From Marasmius tenuissimus (Eukaryota; Basidiomycota; Agaricomycetes; Agaricales; Marasmiaceae): a stretch of 64,000 nt of DNA. Location: positions 6,200,001 to 6,264,000 of the forward strand of contig JAQOTA010000050.1 of the NCBI GenBank assembly GCA_029532415.1, read 5' to 3'. Below the pieces are notes generated by a model. That model worked only from the letters and a program-made list of their open reading frames with translations. It was not told the origin of the DNA and made no database searches. The position numbers were made by a program, and so were the translations under genes. Of this stretch, positions 34,620 through 45,102 are shown one piece after another. Every line of letters begins with the position of its first letter. The first letter of the stretch is position 1.

Positions 34620-35300
34620 CCAGTCGAGATCAAACTCAAGATATTGCCACTAAAGCGACTATTATAGTCCTCAGAGGGCTCGGCCTGCAATGCTGTCTCT
34701 CGTCGAAGGTGTGGCCGGTTCTTCCTACGGCACGAAACGAACGCCCCACGTAAGTCCAAAGACGGGAATCATGAAGTGGAGTCTGCTGACGCTAAGGGAG
34801 GGTTTTAAACAGGACGTCAGATAAAGAACTGAAGCGGCGCTTCTTTCGATCGAATTACGCTTTCATGACCGTTGGCGCCCGCGTTCTATTCTATCGATTC
34901 CCGGCATTCACGCATGAGCCCGGGGAGCTCTACTCGGCTACGCACAAGTGCAAGATCGACCTCCTCCTTCCGGGAACTACTAGATCCCCATGCACATCCC
35001 GACAGTCCCCAGGGATCGAATGTGGCAGAGGACTGCCTCGGACTGGGTCTATTCAATGATGTTTATGCCTCCCCTTCCTGTTCCTAGCTGAGAGGATCAC
35101 GAGGAGTTCGAGAAGTAACACGACGTCCAGGATAAGGAGCTGAACTTCGATGTTTTGCATCATAGGGGGAATGTAACTCTGGGCTGCGACGAAGATTAGC
35201 TTCCGAAGCTATTCCGAATCAAGTCGACGAAAGCTGGGGCGAAGAAGTTTGTTGACATGTACCCAGACACACGGGGAATTGGCAGGCGCTTGGATTCTCT
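34620..35300 (+). pseudogene. Degenerate third nucleotidyltransferase paralog
   Basis: The order and content of genes 1 and 2 are repeated in broken form. A segment reading LRGLGLQCCL in one frame is followed by a shifted GVAGSSYGTKRTPH, then an intron remnant with GTAAGT at 34751 and AACAG at about 34813, then GAC GTC AGA TAA. The DVD motif is thus lost to a stop straight after Asp-Val. Further on, VGARVLFYRFPAFTHE and HKCKIDLLLPGT align with paralog 2 (YRVLFYRLPDS, KRCKVDLLLPGI). Beyond that, frameshifts and stops continue to about 35300. It can no longer make an NTase. Confidence 0.75.
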
Positions 35301-35613
35301 CCTTGAAGTTGCGTATCTCACCATGTAACTGAGCTTGATTGAACGTTAAGGTTATATGCCCGGTTCACTGTATTTCGCAACCCCCACGGACGCTCCGCCC
35401 CACAGCTTCAGGAGACGACAATTCGCGTGTTCCTTCCTATCCGCCTTATGAGGTTAAGACCGAATGATTGAAGCTTGACTATGGGTCGATTAATGGGGTA
35501 ATGCACAGCTCTCAGACGTTGCGGCCCTGAATCGAGTTTTGAGGCTTACAAAGAACTTCCCGAACCCGCTCGTATAAAGTACGGCGGTCCTCAAATACTA
35601 GCAGATCAAGATC
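35301..35613. other. Intergenic region upstream of cupin gene
   Basis: No coding exon was recognised. The motif TATAAAGT at 35573 sits about 40 bp before the ATG at 35614 and may be a TATA element. Confidence 0.45.
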
Positions 35614-36219
35614 ATGACACCCCCAACGCCCGGCAGTACTGCGGCCAGGAAATCCATATTTACCCGCCCTCTCCCACAGGCTGTAACCTACGACCTGTCA
35701 ATCCCGGATCAGGCAACCATCACACTCCCTCCCCAATCAACGTGGACATCTGGTGCCCATTGGCATGAGACGCACACGGAGTACCTCCAAGTTTTGTGTG
35801 GACACGCCGAGATCAGACTGGGCGATACAACCCTTCAAAGCGTGGGTCCGAAGGATGGTGTGATCACCGTTCCCCGATACGCCGTCCATGAGTGGAAGCG
35901 TAGCAACTTAGACGGACTCGAAGATGATTTAGTGGTCAGGGAGTGGACCGATCCAAAAGACGGAATGAAGGAGGTCTTCTTCCGCTCTGTAAACGGACTG
36001 GTTTTAGATGCCATACGAGACGGAGAAGGAAGTTGGAGGATGAGAACGTTGGAGCTCGAGCTTATGAATCTATTTTGGAGGGCTGATAACTGGCCGGTAG
36101 TTCTGAAGAGTCAATGGCCTCCTTGGGTCCATAGCTGGGCGACAAGATTCGTACTTTGGGCAGCAGTTTTACTGGGGTGGATCTTGGGCTGCAAGGGTAT
36201 ATATCCCAAATATATGTAG
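35614..36219 (+). CDS. Cupin-domain protein with C-terminal membrane anchor
   Basis: Single-exon gene of 201 residues. Residues 35-100 form a small beta-barrel cupin: TSGAHWHETHTEYLQVLCGH carries the His-x-His...Glu metal-binding set of cupin motif 1, and ITVPRYAVHEWKR supplies the motif 2 His. AEIRLGDTTLQSV lies between. The C-terminus ends in a hydrophobic helix (FVLWAAVLLGWILGC), so the protein may be tail-anchored in a membrane. Cupins range from dioxygenases to sugar epimerases and binding proteins; nothing here fixes the reaction. A TATAAAGT motif is about 40 bp upstream. No introns are needed. Confidence 0.75.
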   Translation: MTPPTPGSTAARKSIFTRPLPQAVTYDLSIPDQATITLPPQSTWTSGAHWHETHTEYLQVLCGHAEIRLGDTTLQSVGPKDGVITVPRYAVHEWKRSNLDGLEDDLVVREWTDPKDGMKEVFFRSVNGLVLDAIRDGEGSWRMRTLELELMNLFWRADNWPVVLKSQWPPWVHSWATRFVLWAAVLLGWILGCKGIYPKYM

Positions 36220-36593
36220 ACTTAAGTGGCATTGGATTGATTTGTAGTACCCACGCGGGAGCTCCCGTACTAACAAGTCCCTCGTCTTCACCCTTATATA
36301 TGTTACGACTTTAGCCTCGACTATGTGAATTTGGGTGTGGACATCGGTTCTAGGGTGGCTTGCAGCTTCTAATAGGGAACGGTCGATAGCAAAACTTCCG
36401 AGTCCCTCAGCACAGCGATTTATTGAGCAATCCGTAGATACCATGAAAATTTTCCTGGTTCACAAGGGCTCGATCCGCATACATTGAAACTAAGTGGTCA
36501 TGGCAGTGGTGAGGAAAACAATTGCTGGTGGCTGCCGGTGTGAAAATGCGGGGTTCCCACGCCCTATCCCTCGTGCTGCGTTTGTGGGCGCAC
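36220..36593. other. Intergenic region
   Basis: No gene was recognised between the cupin gene and the Costars gene. Confidence 0.4.
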
Positions 36594-37205
36594 ATGGGCG
36601 CCAATTTCCTCCGGCTTCCCTCTCACCATCACCGTCGACGATAAACAGTTCGTAGCCGTCCTTCCTCTGTTCCTCCCGCATCTCGAACTAAACCACTAAC
36701 ACATCTACAGTGGTTCTCAACACGACAGACGAAATCCAGATCCTCAAGGGTTGATCGCTTTCTCTCTTTAATTCCGTTGTATCGAACCTGATCTTTCGAT
36801 TTCCCTCTCTGCCTCATCTCCAACCCCGTCGAACCGGTACTCTTCAAACAAACTTTCAAATTGAAATTACGACATTGTAAGATGCTATCAAGGAATACGG
36901 CTCGCCCAACGCGGAGGGAAAACACAGTGTTGCGTATGGGATTTTGTTCGACAGGACTGCTAACACCCGTGCGTTGTCTGATTGCTCCTATACGATCTGA
37001 CGAACTGAATCTTCCTTTCTCTGATAGTTGAGGCCTTGAATGGAACGTTAAGAGCAGCGAAGAAGCAGAAGAAGGTGCGCGTCCGCGTAATGAAGATCTT
37101 TACCCCCATCTAAATTCTACACCACGATCGCAGGTTCAGTTCGATGCGGAGTTGCTGATGATGCCGAAGGATAAAGATGTTCAGGTGGTGCTACTCGAAG
37201 ATTAG
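36594..37205 (+). CDS. Costars (ABRACL-type) family protein
   Basis: A very small actin-regulation protein (about 85-95 residues), spread over four or five tiny exons. Exons 36711-36749, 36882-36968, 37028-37074 and 37134-37205 join with agreeing phases into LNTTDEIQILKDAIKEYGSP, EGKHSVAYGILFDRTANTLE, ALNGTLRAAKKQKK and VQFDAELLMMPKDKDVQVVL, ending ED and TAG. This matches the Costars domain throughout (DEI..L...I...G, ..G..SV.FG.LF, EAL.GTL.AAK..K, V.F..ELL). The first exon is less sure. ATG at 36594 (MGANFLRLPSHHH) with an intron 36634-36710 gives a continuous frame, but another start is possible. The gene converges on the dienelactone hydrolase gene. Confidence 0.82.
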
Positions 37206-37600
37206 CAAGATATCTGCGCTCTGTATTCTCGTTCAAAACCTTCAGGCGAGGATTTTGTATTGTAAATATCTGTATACCCGTAACAAATGGACCATGGGTA
37301 TCATGCTCTAGGATTTTTATGAATCGACTACTATCCAATACTTATTCTACCAAATCGTCCAAATTCAAACTAACACAGTGAATATTGTTCCAAATGTATG
37401 TACATGTACCGTTGCAGCCACCATATCTGCGAAATATGAGTTCCAAGGAATTGTCGAGAGAGTGAAGAGACTATTAAAGGAGTGTGCGTTGTTCCAGATT
37501 TGGAGAGAGGAAGTCAAGGGAAATCAGATGAACTAAGATGAAAAGGAAAGACAAGGGTCAGGCCGAACAAGAGAAATGGAAAAGAAGCTGAATCCGAGGC
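37206..37600. other. Convergent intergenic region
   Basis: Shared 3' region of the Costars and dienelactone hydrolase genes. AT-rich stretches are present; no coding signal was seen. Confidence 0.4.
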
Positions 37601-38866
37601 CTAAGCCGCTACGGTGACCGGAACAGCGGCGACGTTCTGAGTGGCCTCAGCAGTTTCTTGTGCTGGTGAATCTTCAGTCGCACGCTCCGTCGCGGGTGCA
37701 AGCATAGACGAAGCCCTAGCAGGCTGTGATTCCGGCGAAATCGTCTCCGTATCCAGTGTCTTTTTGAACCATTCAACGGTTTGGTCCATAGCACCTTCGA
37801 AGCCTTCTTTGACTTCCGGATATTCCATATTTGGTCGACAAGCGAATCCGTGAGTGGTTCCTGTCCAAGTAGGTAAGCTGAAGAAAGAAGGAAGAACTCG
37901 GGAAACACACCTTTGTAGACCTCAAACTGGTACTGATGACTCGGATCCTTCCTCTTCGCGAATTCAGCCTCTGCTTTCTCTCGTTTGGCCTTTGGGAAGG
38001 TAAAATCGTCTGAGAATTCGTAAGTCTCTGTAAAGCACGTGTACAGAACATTCCGGTAACATACCTTCAGCACACACCCACGAGCACGGAACCTTGACGG
38101 CCTTCAGGTCTTTGTCCGAGAACGGCCCAGGATGGCAAACGACGATACTGTGAACATAGTCTGTCTTTCCAAATCGCACCGCGGTCGCTCCACCGAAGCA
38201 ATACCTATAGTAACGAGCATCAGTCACCGCACTGAATCCCAGACGTCTTCATACTGACCCAACAGCGCCTATTTTCTTATAATGGGGCCTCTCTTGCCTG
38301 AGTTTCTCAAAGAACTACGTCATCAAAGTCGCATTCGCAACTGTGGGCAATGAAGAGAGGCATGATTACGCACTTTAGTCAATCTCTTATCCACGACTGA
38401 CGCCCTATTTTTCAATAATTTGGGCAAGCTGGGCAAAACCGACATGATAAACTTGAACTGCGAAAATTTCTCTCCGGCGCGTTCAGGTGGTTGATAGCTC
38501 ATCTTCTCGACTTCAAACGGAGGTTTTCCTATACTTTGATTGTTAGCTTTATCTAAAAGACACGCCTGGAGATGCAAGAACGCGAAGCAAATGCAGGTAG
38601 AGAGCGAGAAGGAGCAAGGCAGATAACTCACCAGCGAACAAATCAGGCACCCATACATCACAGCCCAGTCTCTTTGCCAAACTATCAGCAATCACTTTCG
38701 GATTGTTCAACGGGAGACCGAAGATATCAGTAAGCAAAACGACTGCCTTCTCTGAGTCTTCTGAATCCTCCGGCGCAGGAGATAGGTACGCTCCTTCAAT
38801 TGAGGAAATTGCACCGACGGGTTCCCCAGCCAAGATGGAACCTTTGAAACAGTCTGGGCAGCTCAT
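37601..38866 (-). CDS. Dienelactone hydrolase family protein
   Basis: Alpha/beta hydrolase using a Cys-His-Asp triad. It starts at 38866 (MSCPDCFKGSILAGEPVG) and has about five short introns. Motifs in order are VVLLTDIFGLPLNNPKVIAD, CDVWVPDLFAG, KKIGAVGYCFGGATAVRFG with the nucleophile Cys in GYCFGG, SWVCAEDDFTFP with the acid Asp, and GTTHGFACRPNMEYPEV with the catalytic His. The fold is about 250 residues, as is usual. The C-terminus then continues for about 55 residues of Ala/Thr/Glu-rich sequence (ATERATEDSPAQETAEATQN) not needed for the enzyme. Members open lactone rings in aromatic breakdown or act as general carboxyl-esterases; the substrate is not predicted. The N-terminal MSCPDC is common in fungal members. 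Stop at 37601-37603. Confidence 0.87.
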
Positions 38867-40592
38867 CGCGAGGGCGTTAAAGATGAGGATGTGGTGGGAA
38901 AAGAGAAAAGAGCGTTGCCGTGGTGGTGAGATTCAGAAGACAAGTCGTATGATTAGCATTATTGATGATTGAATTCGGATTTCCTGATCACGTGTCCGAC
39001 CTCGGACATCCGAATTCTGCTCCGACTCGGACCATTGAGTACATACAACGCCGTATTCACATGGACCCACAGTGACCTATAGAACCGTCAATTCGGTCCT
39101 CAGTCATTTGGTCCCTTCGATATCACCTTTCGAGCCTTTTTTTGAAAGGTTCACACATAAATTTGCAAGCGCCATTGTACCTTCTAGGTATAGCTGAAAA
39201 TGCTCGAGTGGCGTCGACATGAGCAGCCGATGGAGAGGGGTAGCGGCGAGGTGGCGATTAAATTGGAGAGACGTGCTATGCCTCGAGGAGGATCACTCAT
39301 GTACTTATATGGGTGCATGCAGGACTCAGCACACGTAAGCCCTCATCCTTGAAGCAGTGCTCCGGAAGGACTTGCTGAGTGTCTGTCAGAAAGGAGCTCC
39401 ACAATCTTGTACTATGAGGACCAGCAGTGGTGAAGATACGTACGTCTCATTTGAGATGATAGGGCTGGGACCATGGATGTATTCAAGGCGAACGGCACCG
39501 AATATGTTATCTGTGTTCTATATGAGATCATTCAACATCTTCTGAGGGTCACATTTTGACAATTGTGCCTCCACACTCCACTCATATTCTTCCACGGAAA
39601 TATGTGTCAGAGAGGAGGGCAGCTGTAAATGTGAGGGTCTTTGAATTTGGATGGTCAAAGCTCTTCAAGGCGAGTCTGAACGTTATCAGAGCGCGCGCAT
39701 ATGAAGATTTCTGAGGGCGAACGTGAATATTTGGTTGGTCAAGAGGAACGAGAAAGTCGGCTGCTCGCATGGTAATGATCGCGTGTTTCAGTAGAATCAA
39801 GAACTGGGTCACGAGCGTAAAAGGTCAAGAGCAAATGGTGAAGGCCGCGAAGCTGTTCCAGCCGTTATTTGTTTTGCTACTGCGGGGCTTTCCGAACGGC
39901 AAATAGGGTATCTTTCCAATTCCCGACTTCTCAGTATATTTTCGTTACTATTCACTTATATTTGCATTATCTTTTCTTACGTTCGCTCCTACAGTCGTTG
40001 AATTTTCGTCCATCTCCAGAAGAGAAGGAGGTTACACTAGCAGTGATACCGAGTTATTGGTGAGGAAGCCTTGCAACTCCCCAGGACCTTCAGCTGAAGT
40101 TCAATCGATTATCGGAGTCTCCCCTTGGCATCACGTGAAATACCGAATTCCCGATCCTGGGTCCACAGTGACCTACAAAAGCCACAGTGTTGACATTCAT
40201 TCAAGCACTACCTCTTTTGTTGGTCTGTGAGTGGAACTACTCCGTTCAAATGCAAGATGTGAGAGTCGACTTGCCGTAACACGGGAAAGCCTTCACGCGA
40301 GCTGCGAGATGAGACTCATGAGAGCGAGTATCATGACAGTATTCCTGGGCTTGAACTATATGATTCGAGATACAATATTTTCAACGAGTGTTGTTAGCCT
40401 GAACGAGACAAAATTCAAGAAGCGAGTGTAAGTAAAAGAGTGGACTAGATGATTGGCCCGGATCGTGACACGGCGGGTGTTTGTGGGACAAAAGGAGTGT
40501 GAGATATCAGGGTATCGGGAATCTGGGTATATGGGATATGGGTATATCACTGCCGCTGTAATGGGCATTGTTAGAGCTTATGCATCAAGGTC
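38867..40592. other. Intergenic region, includes edge of tandem duplication
   Basis: No intact gene. From about 39580 onward the sequence is related to 44150-45100, downstream of fungalysin B. Examples are the CCACAGTGACCTACAAAAGC and CCACAGCGTCCTGCAAAAGC stretches, and the CTTGCCGTAACAC block at about 40271 and 44801. It is therefore the downstream flank of a duplicated unit. Confidence 0.5.
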
Positions 40593-43047
40593 TTAGCAGC
40601 CCTCAGGAATATCGGTAGAGTCACGGAAGTCCTTGGCACCAACACCGAGACCCCTACTCGCAAAAGCCACCCACAACAAGCATCTGTGGATACCTTCGTA
40701 CATGTTCACGTCAGCCTGGATGATGGCGTCACGGGCACTGGGAAGAGTAGGGTTGCAAGGTTGGAGAGCAAGGCCTTTGACGAGGAGATTCAGGAATACG
40801 ACGTTTCCCTCTTCACCAGTGGGGTCGGTAAGGGCGGTGTTCGAGAGGCCGTATTCGTTGACGAGCCCAGCGAGAACATTGTGAAGCATATTGGCCCTTG
40901 AATCTAGGGTTAGGGAATGGACTCGTTTAGGTAGCGGACATTATATGCTTACCAGACCTGTTCGGAAGGAAAGAGATGAAGACAAGTTTTGAGTACCCAG
41001 CATTAATTTTGTGTCGGGGAAAAGAAATCGTCATACCTCTCCGATATCTGTATGGAAGTTAGTCAGATTTATGCGGAACTATTGAGAGAAAAGCGATCCT
41101 CACCGTGTTCCTCGTTTAACGTAGCAATCGTCGAGTATCTCTTATCGTTGACTTCGGGGTCCGTCGAATACGGTTTCGAGCGAGCTCCGGCGGTATTGTT
41201 GAGCACCCAGTTACCCGTGGTGAAGTCCTCGATGCCAAACTGGCTGTCAGACTGTGCAAACCAACTATTTTTGTCCGTAAGCTACAGCGCATAGGGAAGG
41301 TTGAGGTGAGGGATGAGAGCACATACTCCGCGACGGCGTCAGACCATCCTTCACCCATACCACGAGCCTCGGTAGTCTGCAAGCATGTAGCAGTACCGCC
41401 TCCGGTCATTCGGTTGGTCAATCCATGGGTGAGTTCATGGATAAGGATGTCGTTTTGCATCGCACCGTCGCGGTTGGGCTACAGTTCAATGTACATAGTA
41501 GGTGATCAGCGGTTGCAATCAAATTCACTGGGACGATGCATCAGACTCACCATTGTCTGATTGAAAATGAACATCAAGGGCTGGCCGCTGTAAAGAAACG
41601 ATTCTCAGCGAGGACTTAAAATGATAGAAGAGGACATACTCGGGCGGGGTGCCAAATTTAGCGTTATTAATACCGGAGGCATCCTGGACACTCAATAAGA
41701 CTGGGTCTTCACCCTTACCCTTTCCAAAAGTGTTGTTTTGAAAGTTGAACGCTTCTTCGGTGAAGCCGTAGAGATACGAAACGTCGTGGAAAGTATTCGC
41801 GACATAAAAGCCGTTTACGCGCGCAGCATCCACATTGTCGCTGTCGATAGGCGCCTTTGCAGGATCGTAGGTATAGTCGAAAGAGGGTCCTAGTAGTCCT
41901 TGGCTATTCGCAGGGGAAGTGGAGTCTAGGTCGTCTTTGAAGGAGATGACATTGTTGCCTCTGCACAACAATTAGAAAGTACACATCAAAGAAAAGAAGA
42001 GATTGCCATACTCGGTCCTATTGCCAGAGAGCCACCCTTTGGGGGAAGAAGTGGGATTTTCGGGGTTAGCGAGGAGCTCAAGTCCCTCCCTTATGTCCTG
42101 CTTCCAGGCTGGAAGAGCACGGTACTGTTCGTGGTCGTTGAGGCTAGGTAAATTCTGTATTCAGGAGAAACGACCCTGGATGTACTCACGGAAGCTTCGG
42201 CAACGAAGTCGGTGACTGAGACGAGTTCTCCGGTGTGGGCATCAGCATAGACCTCAAACCAGCTGTTGGCCTCCTCATTCTGAACCTGGAAGACGTGTAC
42301 AAGGGCGATGGACTCGTCTTGCTGCACGAGGTACCCGAGAGTGGGCTCAACCTCGTTTTTCTTTCCTTGAAGCACTTCCTCGATTCTCGGGATAACGGTG
42401 TTGATATCAACGGTGGGGGTGGGATTGGCGATCCTGGCTGATTCGAAAACAATCTATTCAGCCACCAGGGCGATCGCACTGGACAAAACGCTGACATACT
42501 TGCGGGCACGAACGATGAACCAAAGGCCACGACCTTGTTGTTCTTGAATGCAACGTTTGCCACGGCGTTAATGAAGGGGATGCCATTCTGGTTTCAACGC
42601 AAAAGTCAATTCCTAAAGGCAAAGTAAGCTCCGAAGAAAGAGGACAAACCTGGAATTGCTTGGCGTATCCGAACATTATGCCATCATTGGACGTGTAACC
42701 GGACTTGAAAGCAATGTTCTTCGGACCAATGTTCATCTGCGACGAAACGAAGGAGATGGTTTGGTCCGCGATGTTGAGACCAAGAAGCGAGGGTGGGAGA
42801 TTGAGGCCCTGCCCAAAGGTCTGGCATGCCAGTCTGTTAGTCCCAAGTCAAGGGTTACGGATGATTATAGGATACAAACCTGGTAGTCAGAACTAGGGTG
42901 GAACAACTCAACCTTGACACCGTTACCGAGACTTCGCACTCGGTGAGTAGAGTGCTTCGAGCTGACGGGCCAGGGCGCAGTATTGCCAGACGACGCGCAC
43001 AAGACAGCGAAGAGAACAGAGGAAAAGAACTTGTTGAACGCGACCAT
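40593..43047 (-). CDS. Fungalysin-type metallopeptidase A (M36)
   Basis: Secreted zinc endopeptidase that degrades extracellular protein. A signal peptide (MVAFNKFFSSVLFAVLCASS) and inhibitory propeptide (TFGQGLNLPPSLLGLN, GIPFINAVANVAFKNNKVVA, VHVFQVQNEEANSWFEVYAD) precede the catalytic part. HELTHGLTNRMTGGG carries the HExxH zinc site, with the third ligand in EARGMGEGWSDAVAE. IGEVWANMLHNVLAG and QPCNPTLPSARDAIIQAD follow. The gene has about ten short introns, including a 5-nt exon (GTCTG) at 40953-40957 needed to encode Val-Trp of GEVW. The stop TAA is at 40593-40595 after DIPEGC. No disabling change was seen. A paralog (B) lies upstream in tandem, and a 195-bp MITE sits 338 bp before the start. 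Confidence 0.9.
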
Positions 43048-43156
43048 TCTTGAACCTCTGTCAACGTCCAGCTTCTGAAGTGGAGGGGAGACAGGAGGGC
43101 AGTAAGGGCAATGAAGTCTTGGGGATCTGTGGGGGGAAACCTGCTCGCCTTATAAT

Positions 43157-43360
43157 TCATTCATCGTTCTCATCACTTTGACAGGATAGACGGTCGTTCC
43201 GCCTTGCACCCGAAATGTAACGCCACCTGCGTTTCGCAAAGAGACGAGGTTGATGGAAGTCCGGCTTCGGGTCATACAATAATAGATCCATCACATAGTG
43301 AGCCGTCGTATTCGGGACGACACAATTGCGTAAATTCACTATGGAATTGAAGCCTATCAC
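43157..43360 (-). pseudogene. Frame-broken copy of the ORF found upstream of fungalysins B and C
   Basis: The start matches the copies at 47686-47988 and 62120-62431 (CVVPNTTAHYVMD against CYVVPNMMARES), but frame is lost and the end differs. DNA similarity continues to the fungalysin promoter. Confidence 0.5.
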
Positions 43361-43384
43361 ACCTTTGTTGAGTTAAAAACTATA

Positions 43385-43579
43385 CTGCCTTTTGCATAAT
43401 TCTTCAGAGGTCGAGCTTCCGAAACTTTTGTTTGTTTGGCTTGGAATTCTATTGAAATTCTATTAGATGCTCCTGGCAACAATGGGCGCTCAGTGGTTCA
43501 ATAGAGTCCCAATAGATTTCTGAGCCAAACAAACAAAGGTCTTCAGAGCGCGACCTCTGAAGAATTATGCAAAAGGCAG
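43385..43579. mobile_element. 195-bp MITE with TA target duplication
   Basis: The two halves are inverted repeats of about 85 bp. The outer 29 positions match perfectly (starting CTGCCTTTTGCATAATTC); the inner parts are similar (TTTGTTTGTTTGGCT in both). TA flanks it on both sides (43383-43384 and 43580-43581), the footprint of Tc1/mariner-type insertion. The paralogous flanks of fungalysins B and C lack it. It has no coding capacity. Confidence 0.88.
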
Positions 43580-45102
43580 TAGCCGTGTGAAGATGAAGGT
43601 CTACGATTGTCAATGATCAATGCTTCGTGATAGAAACTTTGAATGAAGCGTACTAAAAGCTGCGTCCTATTCGGATGCGTGGTACACGGAGCAAATGTAA
43701 AGAAATATTGCTGGAGCCTTCTGACATACCCGGACACTCGGTGAGAATTCTCAAGCTGTAATGTCGGATCCCTGTCCGGAGCTGATTGAGTTCCCTTGGG
43801 ACACATTCGCAGCGTGTTCATTTAATTGAAGACAGTCTAAGCGAATGGCATGTATGTCAGGGAATTTGGAAAAAGTGTCTTTTTCATGTAGAGGTAAGTT
43901 CCAACATCTGGATCGTCGTGTCAGCTTCGTGATTGGCATTACAAGAGAGTAAGGAACAGACACAAAGCATGGATCAACCGTAGCCTTACTCACAGGACTA
44001 ACCATGCACCCACATTATTCCGAAGCAGAGAAGTAGTTCTCCAGTACTTGATGTACGCGCCCCAACGACCAATTGAAGGACAGTCTTAACACGAGCTTCC
44101 TGCTGTCCCGACTCAATTGGCTTCGAGCACGAGTGATCTCCATTGATAGATCCAAACTCCTGTGAAGAGAAAGATGCCCGATGCATTGCAACTCAACCAG
44201 CAATGTGATTTCTCCCGTGTCGAAGTCGGAATCGGGATATGCGACTGGAGTAGTATCTATCCCATGGCAATTCATTGCATACATCTCAGTTGCATTGTGA
44301 GCCCAAATTGGTGTTGCCCGAGAGTCACTTTCGGCCAGGTAAATCAGTGCCAAGCTGCTCCAGAGCAATTTGAATGACATCAAAGTGTGTAAGATTTCTG
44401 AGAGCGAATGTGATTGTTCGGTTGAGAGGAAAGAGGAAGCCGGCAGTAGAGCACACTCTACATACAACGGCAGTCCCAAGACGGCATGCGACATGACACC
44501 TGAAGCTGAAGGACGAATACCCCACCGAAAAAAAAAGGAGAAAGCCGGCTGCTCGCATGCTAGCCGAATGAACGCAGCCAATGAACTTAGAAGGCCGAAA
44601 GTGATTAGCAACTCGCGTCTGTCAATTATTACACTCAGGGTCGTCAGCTGAATTTCAATCGGAGTCTTTCCTGACGTCACGTGCGATCCTGAATTTTTGA
44701 TCTTGGGTCCACAGCGTCCTGCAAAAGCTGCAGTATTGACATTTGAACATCAGCTATTTGATTGACGTCTGCTTAAGAGAAGCAAGGTGTGAGTGTTCAC
44801 TTGCCGTAACACAGGGAAAGCTTCACCTGAGCTGGGAAATGATAGCGAGTATTATGTGAAGTACTCCAGAGTTACGAGTTTGGATACCAAATGAAGTTCG
44901 AATTACAGTGTTTACAACGAGTGTTGGTTTGAGATTGAAGGGAGCAAGTAGCGAGTGTAAGTAAGAGAGCGACTAGATAATTGGAGCCCATATCGTGGCA
45001 CGGGCGTTTGTGAGACAAAAAGAAAGTGAGATGTCGGAATATCGGGAATCGGGGTATCGGGGGATGGGTACATTGCTACCACCACATACGTCTCGGTTCA
45101 GC

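Larger units (their letters stand above)
39580..43990 (-). repeat. Tandem duplication unit A (fungalysin A and flanks)
   Basis: Gene, downstream flank and upstream flank are all related to unit B at 44150-48350 in the same order and orientation. Coding parts align with frequent changes and noncoding parts are more diverged, so this duplication is old. Limits are approximate, judged by eye. Confidence 0.65.

Noticed and set aside
44015..44680. 221-codon ORF on the minus strand between fungalysins A and B
   Set aside because: The related DNA downstream of A (39580-39812 region) does not keep the frame, composition is not protein-like, and no domain or signal is visible. It is probably open by chance in duplicated noncoding DNA.
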